Shown here one piece after another: positions 40,857-48,879 of a stretch of DNA of 64,000 nucleotides. Source of the stretch: Streptomyces sp. MspMP-M5 (GTDB lineage: Bacteria > Actinomycetota > Actinomycetes > Streptomycetales > Streptomycetaceae); NCBI RefSeq assembly GCF_000373585.1, contig NZ_KB891881.1:1-64000 (forward strand). Direction: 5' to 3'. Under the pieces are notes generated by a model. The model ran no database searches. It worked only from the letters and a program-made list of their open reading frames with translations, and had not been told where the DNA came from. Positions within the stretch are counted from its first letter, which is position 1. Each line of letters starts with the position of its first letter. The position numbers and the translations under genes were made by a program.

Positions 40857-41423
40857 ATGGACACCACAGATGTGCTTCTCCACCCGGTTCGGCTGCGCGT
40901 GGTGCACGCGCTCTCCGGCGGACAGGTGCTGACGACCTCTCAGCTCTGCGCGCGCATGCCCGAGGTGGGGAAGGTGACGGTGTACCGGCACGTCGCCGTG
41001 CTGACCGAGGCCGGCTTCCTGGAAGTCGCCGAGGAGCAGCGGGTGCGCGGCGCCGTCGAGCGGCACTACCGGCTACGCCAGGACCGCCCCGCGGTCGACG
41101 TGGACGCAGCCGCTGGGATGTCGCTGGACGATCACCGCCGGGGCTTCGCCGCCGCCATGGCCGTACTGATCGCGGAGTTCAACGCCTATCTTGACCGCGA
41201 CGGCGCCGACCCGGTGGCCGACGCGGTCTCCTATCGTCAGGGCACGCTCTGGCTCAGCCCCGACGAACTCGCCGATATGCAACACAAGTTGCTCTCGGTA
41301 CTGCTCCCCCTGCTCGCCAACCAGCCGGAGCCGGGCCGCGCCCCGTACCTCCTCAGCCGGATCTTCTTCCCGGCCGGACAGGCACTCCCACTCCCGGATC
41401 CCCCTGACGAGGACCGGTCGTGA
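40857..41423 (+). CDS. ArsR-like winged-helix regulator
   Basis: A 188-residue regulator. An N-terminal winged helix (L-L-H-P-V-R-L-R-V-V-H-A-L; T-T-S-Q-L-C-A-R; K-V-T-V-Y-R-H-V-A-V-L) is followed by an all-helical C-terminal domain with W-L-S-P-D-E-L, typical of a Streptomyces group controlling hydrolases or exporters. It is divergent from the hydrolase at 39942 and an inverted repeat lies between the two starts. Confidence 0.85.
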   Translation: MDTTDVLLHPVRLRVVHALSGGQVLTTSQLCARMPEVGKVTVYRHVAVLTEAGFLEVAEEQRVRGAVERHYRLRQDRPAVDVDAAAGMSLDDHRRGFAAAMAVLIAEFNAYLDRDGADPVADAVSYRQGTLWLSPDELADMQHKLLSVLLPLLANQPEPGRAPYLLSRIFFPAGQALPLPDPPDEDRS

Positions 41424-41540
41424 GCTCGATGGTCATGTTCTTTGTCTGGTGTTCTTTGTCTGGCCACGCTGATGTTCGTCGGGTGTGCGGACCCGCGGCG
41501 CTGGTGCTTCTGCGCCCGGCGTCATCGAACTGTCCGTGTG

Positions 41541-42785
41541 TCAGGTGAGGCCGGTGGCCTGTTCCGCTGCGTTCTGGGGAGCGTTCGCGCGGAGCGGGAG
41601 CAGGAGCGGACTGGCCAGGAGAAGGACTCCGGCCAGGGCGATCGCGGTGCGGGGACTGGTGAGGGCGGCCAGCAGACCCCACACGGCGGTGATGACCGCG
41701 ATGCTGATGCTGCTGCTGACGGACCACGCGGACAGGGTGCGGGCGACCCGGTCGGGAGCGGTGTGGTCGAGCCGGTAGGTGGCCAGCACGGGGTTGAAGA
41801 CGCCGCAGCAGGTCACCAGGCCGAGCTGGACGACGATGATGAGCACGATCCCGGGGAGACCGGGCCGGACGAACGCCAACCCGACAGGCCAACAGGCACG
41901 CAGCCCCCCGGCGGTGAGCAGCACCTTGCGCTGCCCGAAACGCGTCACGAGCCGGTGCGCGAGGCGTGAGCCGACGAGACCACCGACGCACGGGACCGCG
42001 AACACGAGGCCGTACTGCCAAGGTGCGAAGCCGAGATGGTCCAGCAGGAGCACGGCGAGCAGTGGTTGGGAGGCCATGATCAGGCCGTTGACCGCGACGG
42101 AGTTGAAGAACAGCGGGCGCAGCGTGGGGTGGGTGAGGAGGTGGCGCCATCCTTCGAGGAGATCGCTTGCCCGCAGCCGTGCTGCACCGGTACGGGCGGG
42201 GCACGGTTCGCTGCCGCCGATGGCCCGGATGCCCAGTGCCGAGAGCAGATAGCTGAGCGCATCGGCCAGCACGGTCGTCACCGTGCCGAGCAGCCCGATC
42301 GCAGCCCCGCCGAGCGGTGGCCCGACCACGGTCGCGCTCCATGTTGTGGACTCGAACCGGCTGTTGGCGACCAGCAGATCCGCCGGCGGCACGAGCGCCT
42401 TCAGATATGCGCCGCTGGCCGTCTTGAAGGCGATATCGGCCGCGGCGACGACGACGGAGACGACGAGGAGCTGGGCGAAGCCGAGCCAGCCGAGCGCGAA
42501 CGCGGCAGGGACACTGATCAAGGCGGTGAATCGGACCAGGTCCATCGCCACCATGACCGGACGCTTGCGGCGGAACTCCATCCACGGACCGAGCGGGACC
42601 GCCACCACGGCTCCCACGGCACGCCCCGCGGCGGCCAGCGCAGCCACCTGGGTCGGCCCGGAGTGCAACACGAGGACCGCGATCAGGGGGAACGCACCGA
42701 ACCCGAGCCCGGTCCCGTACGCACTGACCGCATACGCGGCCCACAACCACCCGAACTGCCGCCCCAGTGCCCGCCTGCCTGTCAT
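41541..42785 (-). CDS. MFS exporter
   Basis: A 414-residue protein with about twelve hydrophobic helices of the enterobactin-exporter/MFS_3 type. Y-G-T-G-L-G-F-G-A-F-P-L-I lies in helix 1, M-E-F-R-R-K-R-P-V-M in the first cytoplasmic loop and a long cytoplasmic middle loop follows. It is 199 bases downstream of the SDR gene and may export the product of the SDR and P450 genes or a related drug. ATG 42785 is preferred to 42875. Confidence 0.85.
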   Translation of the reverse strand: MTGRRALGRQFGWLWAAYAVSAYGTGLGFGAFPLIAVLVLHSGPTQVAALAAAGRAVGAVVAVPLGPWMEFRRKRPVMVAMDLVRFTALISVPAAFALGWLGFAQLLVVSVVVAAADIAFKTASGAYLKALVPPADLLVANSRFESTTWSATVVGPPLGGAAIGLLGTVTTVLADALSYLLSALGIRAIGGSEPCPARTGAARLRASDLLEGWRHLLTHPTLRPLFFNSVAVNGLIMASQPLLAVLLLDHLGFAPWQYGLVFAVPCVGGLVGSRLAHRLVTRFGQRKVLLTAGGLRACWPVGLAFVRPGLPGIVLIIVVQLGLVTCCGVFNPVLATYRLDHTAPDRVARTLSAWSVSSSISIAVITAVWGLLAALTSPRTAIALAGVLLLASPLLLPLRANAPQNAAEQATGLT

Positions 42786-42984
42786 TCCCACGCCACTCTC
42801 GTCGATCCGGACGTCCGGACAACCACGTACCGCCGATCCATCGGCATCAAAGCGGGGCGAGGATGCTCGGATCAAACAACCGACGTGGTGGGAGGCACAA
42901 CCGGGTGTTGTACTGCCCCGTACCGGTACACACGTCGGTGTCGACGGTGCGGCGCATGGTGTCCTTCTCTACCGCCTCTTCCGC

Positions 42985-43794
42985 CTACCTGGTCGAGCGG
43001 GTGGCCAGTGCGTCGAAGTCGCGGTCGGGCAGCGTCCTGTTGAGTTCCAGGAGCTTGTCGGCGAGCCAGCCGACGGCGTACCGGGTTTCCGGGCGGTCGG
43101 ACTCGACGGCCTGCCGGATGGTCTCGGCGACGACGTCGGGTTCGGAGGCTCCGGCCAGCTCGGTCTCTCCGCGCCGCGCCATGGCCTCGGCCATCTCCTG
43201 ATAGGCGCCGGCCCCGGAGATCTCCCGCAGCTGTGCGGGTGTCCCGTCCTCGAAGCCGGTCTTGATGATGCCTGGCTGGATGATCACCACCCGTACGCCG
43301 AACGGCGCGACCTCCATACGGAGCGTGTCGGAGTACGCCTCCAAGGCATGCTTGGACGCGTAGTACCAGGCGCCGAGCGGAAGCGCGATCTCGCCGCCGA
43401 TCGAGGAGACATTGACGATCGTGCCTGTCCGTCGCGCACGCATATGGGGCAGGACGAGCTGGACCAGCCTGGCCGGCGCCACGACGTTGACTTCAAGCTG
43501 CTCGCGGGCCGACGCCATCGGCACGTCCTCGGCGGCCCCGTGCAGTACGGTGCCGGCGTTGTTGACCAGGACGTCGATCCGGCCCTGCTCCTCGATGACG
43601 GTGGCCACCGCCCGCTCGAGGTCCGTGTCGTTCCTCGCATCCATGTGCAGCGCATGGCCCCCGGCTGCGCTGAGGGGAGCCATCCGGTGCGTGCGCCGTG
43701 CGGCGCCGTACACGGTGTGGCCGGCGCGCCGCAGCTCCAGCGCGGTCGCCAACCCGATCCCGGACGAGGCCCCGGTCACCAGACAGACCTTCAT
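42985..43794 (-). CDS. Short-chain dehydrogenase/reductase
   Basis: A 269-residue classical SDR. T-G-A-S-S-G-I-G binds NAD(P), N-N-A-G follows, and the catalytic Ser-Tyr-Lys set is S-S-I-G-G and Y-Y-A-S-K. The start lies 3 bases after the P450 stop, so the two are translated from one transcript. It likely oxidises or reduces a hydroxyl or ketone on the same substrate as the P450. Confidence 0.9.
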   Translation of the reverse strand: MKVCLVTGASSGIGLATALELRRAGHTVYGAARRTHRMAPLSAAGGHALHMDARNDTDLERAVATVIEEQGRIDVLVNNAGTVLHGAAEDVPMASAREQLEVNVVAPARLVQLVLPHMRARRTGTIVNVSSIGGEIALPLGAWYYASKHALEAYSDTLRMEVAPFGVRVVIIQPGIIKTGFEDGTPAQLREISGAGAYQEMAEAMARRGETELAGASEPDVVAETIRQAVESDRPETRYAVGWLADKLLELNRTLPDRDFDALATRSTR

Positions 43795-43797
43795 GGA

Positions 43798-44988
43798 TCA
43801 CGCCTCCCAGGTGACGGGCAGCTCGTGCACGCCGTAGATGAGCATGTCGGTGCGTATGGCCACGTCCTCGACGGGACACGCCAGTTGGAGGGTCGGGAAC
43901 CGCGTCAGCAGCGCGCTGAACACCACCCGCAGTTCGACACGCGCGAGTTGCTGGCCGAGACACTGGTGCACGCCGTGGCCGAAGGCCACATGCCCACCGG
44001 TCGGGCGGAGCAGGTCGAGGACGTCGGGATCCGCGAAGTGCGTGGCGTCCCGATTGGCCGCGGGAAGCGAGACGGTGATCGCCTCACCGGCCCGAATCCG
44101 CTCACCACCCAGCTCGATATCCTCAAGCGCCGTACGCACCGTGAATGGGATGATGCTGAGATAGCGCAGCAGTTCCTCGACGGCCCGGTCGGCGACGCCC
44201 GGATCGGCGCGCAGCGCGGCGAGCTGGTCAGGATGGCTCAGCAGGGCGAAGGTGCCGAGCGCCAGCATGTTGGCCGTCGTGTCGAGACCGGCTCCCAGCA
44301 GTACGAAGCCGATGTTGACGAGTTCCTCGTCGGTGAGGTCGCCCGTGGTCAGGCCGCTGAGCAGGTCGTCGGTGGGCGCGGCACGCTTGGCGGCCACCAG
44401 TTCGCTGACGAACTCGTGCACCGACCGGTAGGCCGCCGTCACCCGTTCCGGTGCGGAGTCGAGCCGGAACAGGGCGAGCGCGTCCTCCTGGAATCGCGCC
44501 CGGTCCGCGTACGGCACGCCGAGGAGCTCACAGATGACCTGCGCGGGTACCGGCTGTGCCAGGGCCGACACCAGGTCCACCGGCGGGGCTTGCTGTACCA
44601 GCGCGTCGAGGTGCTGGTCGGTGATCTCCTGGATCCGATCGGTGAGTTGCCGCATCCGGCGAACCGTGAACTGACCGGTGAGCATCCGGCGGTAGCGGGT
44701 GTGCTCGGGCGCGTCCATGCCGGTGAACATCCCGGGAGGCGCCGGCCGGTCGCTGCCCGGCGTGCCGGGTACCGGCAGATGGCGCAGCTCGGTCCGGATG
44801 CTCAGCCGGGGATCGGCCAGCACCTCGCGCACCAGGGCGTGGCTCGTCACCAGCCAGCCCACGTGCCCGTCCGGATAGTCGAGCCGGCTGAGCGGGCGCT
44901 GCTCACGCAACTCGGCCAGTTCGGCGGGCGGATCGAAGGGCGAGCCCGCGGGCCGTTCGGTAGGCAGTACTGAAGCCACTGAGGCCAT
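43798..44988 (-). CDS. Cytochrome P450
   Basis: A 396-residue bacterial class I P450. The haem loop F-G-H-G-V-H-Q-C-L-G has the iron-ligating cysteine at residue 343. The I-helix G-A-G-L-D-T-T-A-N, the E-x-x-R region (E-E-L-L-R-Y) and A-N-R-D-A-T-H-F are present. It resembles the CYP105/107 group of Streptomyces hydroxylases. No ferredoxin or reductase is adjacent, so partners must come from elsewhere. ATG 44988 follows GGAAGGA. It is the first gene of the P450-SDR pair and divergent from the GbsR-like regulator. Confidence 0.93.
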   Translation of the reverse strand: MASVASVLPTERPAGSPFDPPAELAELREQRPLSRLDYPDGHVGWLVTSHALVREVLADPRLSIRTELRHLPVPGTPGSDRPAPPGMFTGMDAPEHTRYRRMLTGQFTVRRMRQLTDRIQEITDQHLDALVQQAPPVDLVSALAQPVPAQVICELLGVPYADRARFQEDALALFRLDSAPERVTAAYRSVHEFVSELVAAKRAAPTDDLLSGLTTGDLTDEELVNIGFVLLGAGLDTTANMLALGTFALLSHPDQLAALRADPGVADRAVEELLRYLSIIPFTVRTALEDIELGGERIRAGEAITVSLPAANRDATHFADPDVLDLLRPTGGHVAFGHGVHQCLGQQLARVELRVVFSALLTRFPTLQLACPVEDVAIRTDMLIYGVHELPVTWEA

Positions 44989-45008
44989 GTCGTGTCCTTC
45001 CACGCAGG

Positions 45009-45044
45009 TCTTTTCCGATGTCTCTTCCGATGCCTTCTCCGACG
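45009..45044. repeat. Three tandem 12-base repeats upstream of the P450
   Basis: TCTTTTCCGATG, TCTCTTCCGATG and CCTTCTCCGACG stand head to tail, one per roughly one DNA turn, just upstream of the P450 ribosome site. They could be regulator half-sites. Confidence 0.6.
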
Positions 45045-45142
45045 TCGACGACCCTAGGAAGTGCGTTCTCCAACGGGCAAACGCGAACGGAAATATGTGC
45101 AGGTCAGCGCGCTCTATACGGTGCAATGAGAGTGTCGCTGAA

Positions 45143-45160
45143 TGCATCGGTGATGATGCA
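45143..45160. promoter_or_regulatory. Inverted repeat upstream of the GbsR-like gene
   Basis: TGCATC, six bases, then GATGCA form a perfect inverted repeat about 90 bases before the regulator's start. It is a candidate operator for autoregulation and for control of the P450 operon. Confidence 0.5.
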
Positions 45161-45248
45161 GCGGAGAGGAACACATCTGTGACGGATGCGAAGCACTGGC
45201 TGGCTGGATGGCTGACTGGTGCTGGCTGGTGAGTGAGCAGGAGGACCG

Positions 45249-45953
45249 ATGCCGGGAAAGCGCCTGACGTACGAGGAGCGGCAACGCGTCGCCGAGGGGA
45301 TGGCGGCGCGGCTGCCCTACGCCGAGATCGCCCGCCGTCTCGGCCGTTCCAAGTCGACGATCGTCCGCGAGGTCGCGCGCAACGGCGGGGCCCGTGCGTA
45401 TCAGGCCGGCCGCGCACAACAGGCCACCAAGTGGCGGGCCCGCCGCCGCCCGCCGGCCAGGCAGTCGGCCACACCTGTCCCCGTCCCACAAGAAGACACC
45501 CCCATGGACCGGCGCGTGTTCGAGGAGGAGTTCACCGACATGATGGTCAGGACGGGCGTCCCGACGATGGCTGCGCGGGCCCTCGTCCCGCTGTTCACCA
45601 GCGAGGCGGGCGGACTCACCGCGGCCGAACTCGTCTCCAGACTGCGCGTCAGCCCCGCGTCGGTCTCCAAAGCGGTCGGCTGGCTGGAGCAGCGCGGGCT
45701 GATAGTCCGTGAGCGCGAGGGCCGCCGTGACCGCTATGTTATCGACGACCAGGTCTGGTACCAGGCATGGTCGATCAGCGTCCAATCCATGGCCGCCTGG
45801 GCGCACTTCACCCAGCGGGGAGCCGAGCTGTTCGGCGCGGACACCCAGTCCGGCACCCGGCTGCAGACCACCAGCCGGTTCTTCCGGCTCCTCGGCGACG
45901 ACATGGCCCAGGCGGCCGAGCACTGGCGCCAGGCGCTCTCGGCGGGCCGCTGA
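45249..45953 (+). CDS. GbsR/MarR-like regulator with an IS30-type HTH at the N terminus
   Basis: A 234-residue protein with two DNA-binding parts. Residues 1-50 hold an HTH_38 helix-turn-helix (L-T-Y-E-E-R-Q-R-V-A; Y-A-E-I-A-R-R-L-G-R-S-K-S-T-I-V-R-E-V). After a basic Ala/Pro linker, a winged-helix MarR/GbsR domain follows (L-T-A-A-E-L-V-S-R-L-R-V-S-P-A-S-V-S-K-A-V; R-G-L-I-V-R-E-R-E-G-R-R-D-R-Y). The start has AGGAGGACC just upstream. It is divergent from the P450 and probably controls it. Confidence 0.86.
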   Translation: MPGKRLTYEERQRVAEGMAARLPYAEIARRLGRSKSTIVREVARNGGARAYQAGRAQQATKWRARRRPPARQSATPVPVPQEDTPMDRRVFEEEFTDMMVRTGVPTMAARALVPLFTSEAGGLTAAELVSRLRVSPASVSKAVGWLEQRGLIVREREGRRDRYVIDDQVWYQAWSISVQSMAAWAHFTQRGAELFGADTQSGTRLQTTSRFFRLLGDDMAQAAEHWRQALSAGR

Positions 45954-46187
45954 GGGTGCCGCCTGGATCGGCAGGCCGGGCTGGCCGTTGACCACGAGAA
46001 TTGGGCCGGAGGCAGGAGCTGCGGTGGCTGTCCGCGCGGAGTGACGGCGGCGGGGCAGGCCGCGTTGTGGCGCGGTGGAGAGCCGGCGCAGTAGGAGATC
46101 ACCCGGGTACGCCTGAACGTCGCGATGTAGCGGCGTGTTCGGCTTCGCCCACAGGCCGGCGCGGGGCGGTCCCGGCCATGCCTGTGG

Positions 46188-46892
46188 TCACGCCAGGATG
46201 TTGGTGGTGTGGGAGAGGCGGCGGGCCGTGGCCAGGAGGGCGTGGATCTGGGGAGCGGCCTGCTCGATTTGCGTCAGGGGAGTGGTGAACGGCAGGCGGA
46301 CGTCGTGCCAGGTGCGCGGGTATTCAAGGCGCAGGGTGATGCCGTAGCGGTCCATGGCCACCGGAAGGGCGCGCAGTACGCCGCTGGGGACGGGGCGGAC
46401 GAGGCGGAGCAGCAGCGGCACGATCTCGCTGTGCGCGTCGACGAGGTGCGTCAGCATCTCTGCCTCGCTCTGCGCCAGCGGGTCGAGCTCGGCTTCCTCC
46501 AGCTCCTGGAGGGTGACGTAGGTGCGTTCCGAGGCGTCTTCCAGGACTGCCTGGCCGAATTCCAGGCAAGTGCTCTTGTCGGAGTGCGGGTTGTACGGGG
46601 CGGTCAGGAGCCCGGCGACGGTGACCCGGGCACGTAGCCGGTCGCGTACCGATGTGGGGGCGATGTCGGTGAGTTCCAAGCGGACCGGGACGCGCCTGGT
46701 CGCGGGGGCGTCGGTGGCCTCGCCCTCGCACGGGGCGTGCAGGTGGAAGAGGCCCGTCGCTCCGCCGCTGAGACGGTGGATTTCGCTGCGGAGCCCGTCG
46801 CTCACCACCGTCATGGAGTGGGCGACGGTCAGGATCGAGCGGATGCGCTCGGCTGGGGTCGGTGTGATGGCACGGGCACGAGTTGCACGCAT
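46188..46892 (-). CDS. DUF2470-containing protein, iron-regulated
   Basis: A 234-residue cytoplasmic protein with a DUF2470-like C-terminal half (H-L-V-D-A-H-S-E-I-V; G-I-T-L-R-L-E-Y). DUF2470 occurs in haem-utilisation (HugZ-like) proteins and in actinobacterial iron-regulated genes; its exact role here is unknown. GGAGGAG precedes ATG 46892. A near-perfect DtxR/DmdR box lies 26 bases upstream, strongly suggesting repression by iron. Confidence 0.8.
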   Translation of the reverse strand: MRATRARAITPTPAERIRSILTVAHSMTVVSDGLRSEIHRLSGGATGLFHLHAPCEGEATDAPATRRVPVRLELTDIAPTSVRDRLRARVTVAGLLTAPYNPHSDKSTCLEFGQAVLEDASERTYVTLQELEEAELDPLAQSEAEMLTHLVDAHSEIVPLLLRLVRPVPSGVLRALPVAMDRYGITLRLEYPRTWHDVRLPFTTPLTQIEQAAPQIHALLATARRLSHTTNILA

Positions 46893-46917
46893 CCGGCTCC
46901 TCCAAGAACAAGGAAAC

Positions 46918-46936
46918 TTAGGTTTGCCTAACCTAA
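46918..46936. promoter_or_regulatory. DtxR/DmdR iron box
   Basis: TTAGGTTTGCCTAACCTAA matches the 19-base DtxR-family consensus at 17 positions. It overlaps the probable promoter of the DUF2470 gene. Further ACCTA bases follow and could extend binding. Confidence 0.9.
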
Positions 46937-47164
46937 CCTACTTCGTTCCGGCTCGCGAGTGAGTGACGGTGCCGGGAGCGCCATCCCGGCTGCTCCCTGA
47001 CTGCATTTCGACTGTCTCCCGACTGCATTCCCGACTGGCTTCGCCGCCGGGTTCGTCGTGAAGTACGTCACCAATCAGATGAGAACCGGACTTTTCGGCC
47101 GCGCGTCTCTCCACTCGACATCGGCCGCCCGACCCACGGGATTCGGAACCGAAGGAGAGCAACT

Positions 47165-47659
47165 GTGTCCTTTCCCATCGCCCTGAGCATCGGCGTCTTC
47201 GGCTGTTTTGCCATCGTGGGGGTGACGTTTCTGGCGGGGCGTCCCCGGAGAGCGTCCCATCGCGTGTGCGCTGCTTTGGGGTGGTTGTGGGTGGCCGGGG
47301 TTGTGGGGCTGACGTTCGGGACGCGCTCCGGTGGCGGCCAGGCGCTGAACTTCAAGCTGCTCGACCTCGCCAACCCCGCCGACGCCTGGGACTTCTTCCT
47401 CAACGTGCTCATGTTCGTCCCCGGCGGCCTGCTCCTGGCGAGCGCAGGCATGCGTCTTCTGGGTGCGGCGACCTGGGGGTTCCTCGGTTCCCTCGCCATC
47501 GAGACGATGCAATACCTCACTGCCTCGGGGCGAACGGCCGATATCAACGACCTGCTGGCCAACACCCTCGGCTGCGTCGCTGGATTCGCCTGCGCCGCGG
47601 CGGTCCGGATCGCGTTCCGCACGAAGCGGGCGGTTGCCAGGCCACGTGTGCGGACCTGA
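47165..47659 (+). CDS. VanZ-family membrane protein
   Basis: A 164-residue protein with four to five hydrophobic helices and the VanZ signature D-F-F-L-N-V-L-M-F-V-P-G-G-L-L, S-L-A-I-E-T-M-Q-Y and R-T-A-D-I-N-D-L-L-A-N-T-L-G. VanZ proteins can raise glycopeptide tolerance, but most homologues have no proven role. GTG 47165 follows AAGGAGAG. No van genes are nearby. Confidence 0.9.
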   Translation: MSFPIALSIGVFGCFAIVGVTFLAGRPRRASHRVCAALGWLWVAGVVGLTFGTRSGGGQALNFKLLDLANPADAWDFFLNVLMFVPGGLLLASAGMRLLGAATWGFLGSLAIETMQYLTASGRTADINDLLANTLGCVAGFACAAAVRIAFRTKRAVARPRVRT

Positions 47660-47958
47660 GGCTGGGCTGTGGCAGGTGTGGCGCCTGCACTGCCTGTGAA
47701 CTCCCGTACGCACCACTGCCGGGACGGGGCTTGGCACGGTGCGCTGGATGCCATGACAACCTTCACCGGCCGGGCCGCGGACGTCGCGGCCTCGGTGTCC
47801 TGTTGGTCTAACTTGCCTCACTCTTGGGCCTCTTGATGGACCGCTTCGGGACTCTGGCGCAGGTCGCCTACTCCCGTGATGCAGCGATCGACGTTGCCTT
47901 GGCCTTCTGCGGGGAGGTTCTGGTGTTGGTGCGATGCGATGCCAAGGAAGGTGGCTCG
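47660..47958. other. Intergenic stretch without a clear gene
   Basis: Between the VanZ gene and the convergent MmpS-like gene. A plus-strand frame from 47824 (F-G-T-L-A-Q-V-A-Y-S-R-D-A-A) looks slightly coding-like but overlaps the 3' end of the next gene and has no known domain. I see no convincing terminator. Confidence 0.4.
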
Positions 47959-48435
47959 TCAGCGGGGCCACTTCTCTGGCGTGCTGCTGGTGGTCACCTG
48001 GCACACCGCCGGACGGCCAGGCGCAGGTGACGTGCCTTGGGCGACGACCCGGACACCATCGAGCAGGATCCGGCACGAGGCGACCGTCCCCGGCTCCGGT
48101 TCGATCACCACCCGGGCCGTCTGGCCGGTGTTGACCAGGGCCTCCTTGCGCCATGGCAGGGGAGTGGCCCCGACCTGCTCATCCTTGTACTCCGGCTTGA
48201 AGCGGTCGGGGTTGTGTCGGTAACGCACCGTGACGGCGCGGGCGTCGCCGCTGAGGGCAGTGCCCTCGTAGACCAGGTCCCACGCATTGCCGCCGCGCGC
48301 CTCCTTCAGCACGCCGATGTTGCTCCGGGCCCAGAGCGCGCCACCGATGAGGAGGGCGGCTACCGTCAGTCCGACACATGCGAGGAGGATGCCGCCGCGG
48401 CGGGAGCGGTGGGCCGGAGGGGTGGGAGACGTCAT
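47959..48435 (-). CDS. MmpS-like membrane-anchored protein
   Basis: A 158-residue protein with a short basic tail, one helix (I-L-L-A-C-V-G-L-T-V-A-A-L-L-I) and an extracytoplasmic beta-rich domain. V-T-V-R-Y-R-H-N-P, T-A-R-V-V-I-E-P and L-D-G-V-R-V-V-A-Q fit the MmpS transport-accessory fold. MmpS proteins assist MMPL exporters in mycobacteria. An MMPL gene lies 2.2 kb away, separated by the kinase, so a working link is possible but unproven. The ribosome site is weak. Confidence 0.65.
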   Translation of the reverse strand: MTSPTPPAHRSRRGGILLACVGLTVAALLIGGALWARSNIGVLKEARGGNAWDLVYEGTALSGDARAVTVRYRHNPDRFKPEYKDEQVGATPLPWRKEALVNTGQTARVVIEPEPGTVASCRILLDGVRVVAQGTSPAPGRPAVCQVTTSSTPEKWPR

Positions 48436-48463
48436 GGTGGGGGACTTTCTGCCTGGATTGCGT

Positions 48464-48491
48464 GCTGCCTGCTGCCTGCTGCCTGCTGCCT
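48464..48491. repeat. Tandem heptamer repeat, four copies
   Basis: GCTGCCT is repeated four times without error, just upstream of the MmpS-like gene. A variable repeat in this place could change spacing between promoter and gene. Confidence 0.85.
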
Positions 48492-48879
48492 GGGGTTTCC
48501 TGTCTCGCCGGCCCTGTGAGGCCAGGCCGGACTGCGGCCGTGAGTATGCAGCCGCGGACAGCGGCGGTGCGGCTGTGCTGGCACGGGTCCGCGGGCATGG
48601 GGCAGCTGACATGGGTCCTGAGGGGCGGCTGCCCCCCGCCCCTCTTGACGCCCATTGTCCCGTCCCGTGTGGATGGGCGCGCGCAATGCCTGGTCCGGGC
48701 GCTGAGCAGGGGCTCGTCGCCCTGCGGGGCGTCGCGCGTGCGTCAGTCGTCGTCCCCCGGCGCCGGCCGCTCTTCAGCCACCTGTTGCCGTGCGCAACCT
48801 GCCTGGCTCTTCGGCCGGAGACGACGGCTATGGTGAAAAGTCGACGGGAACGTGGCCGAAAGCTGGTGGAGGGCAGGCA

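Noticed and set aside
46911..46945. Terminator or tRNA-like hairpin near the DUF2470 gene
   Set aside because: The symmetric sequence fits the DtxR-family operator much better than a terminator and has no tRNA features.
47165..47659. A vancomycin-resistance cluster around the VanZ gene
   Set aside because: No vanHAX, vanRS or related ligase lies nearby; VanZ-family proteins are common without such genes.
47824..48030. A 68-codon plus-strand gene
   Set aside because: It overlaps the 3' end of the MmpS-like gene, has no ribosome site and no recognisable domain.
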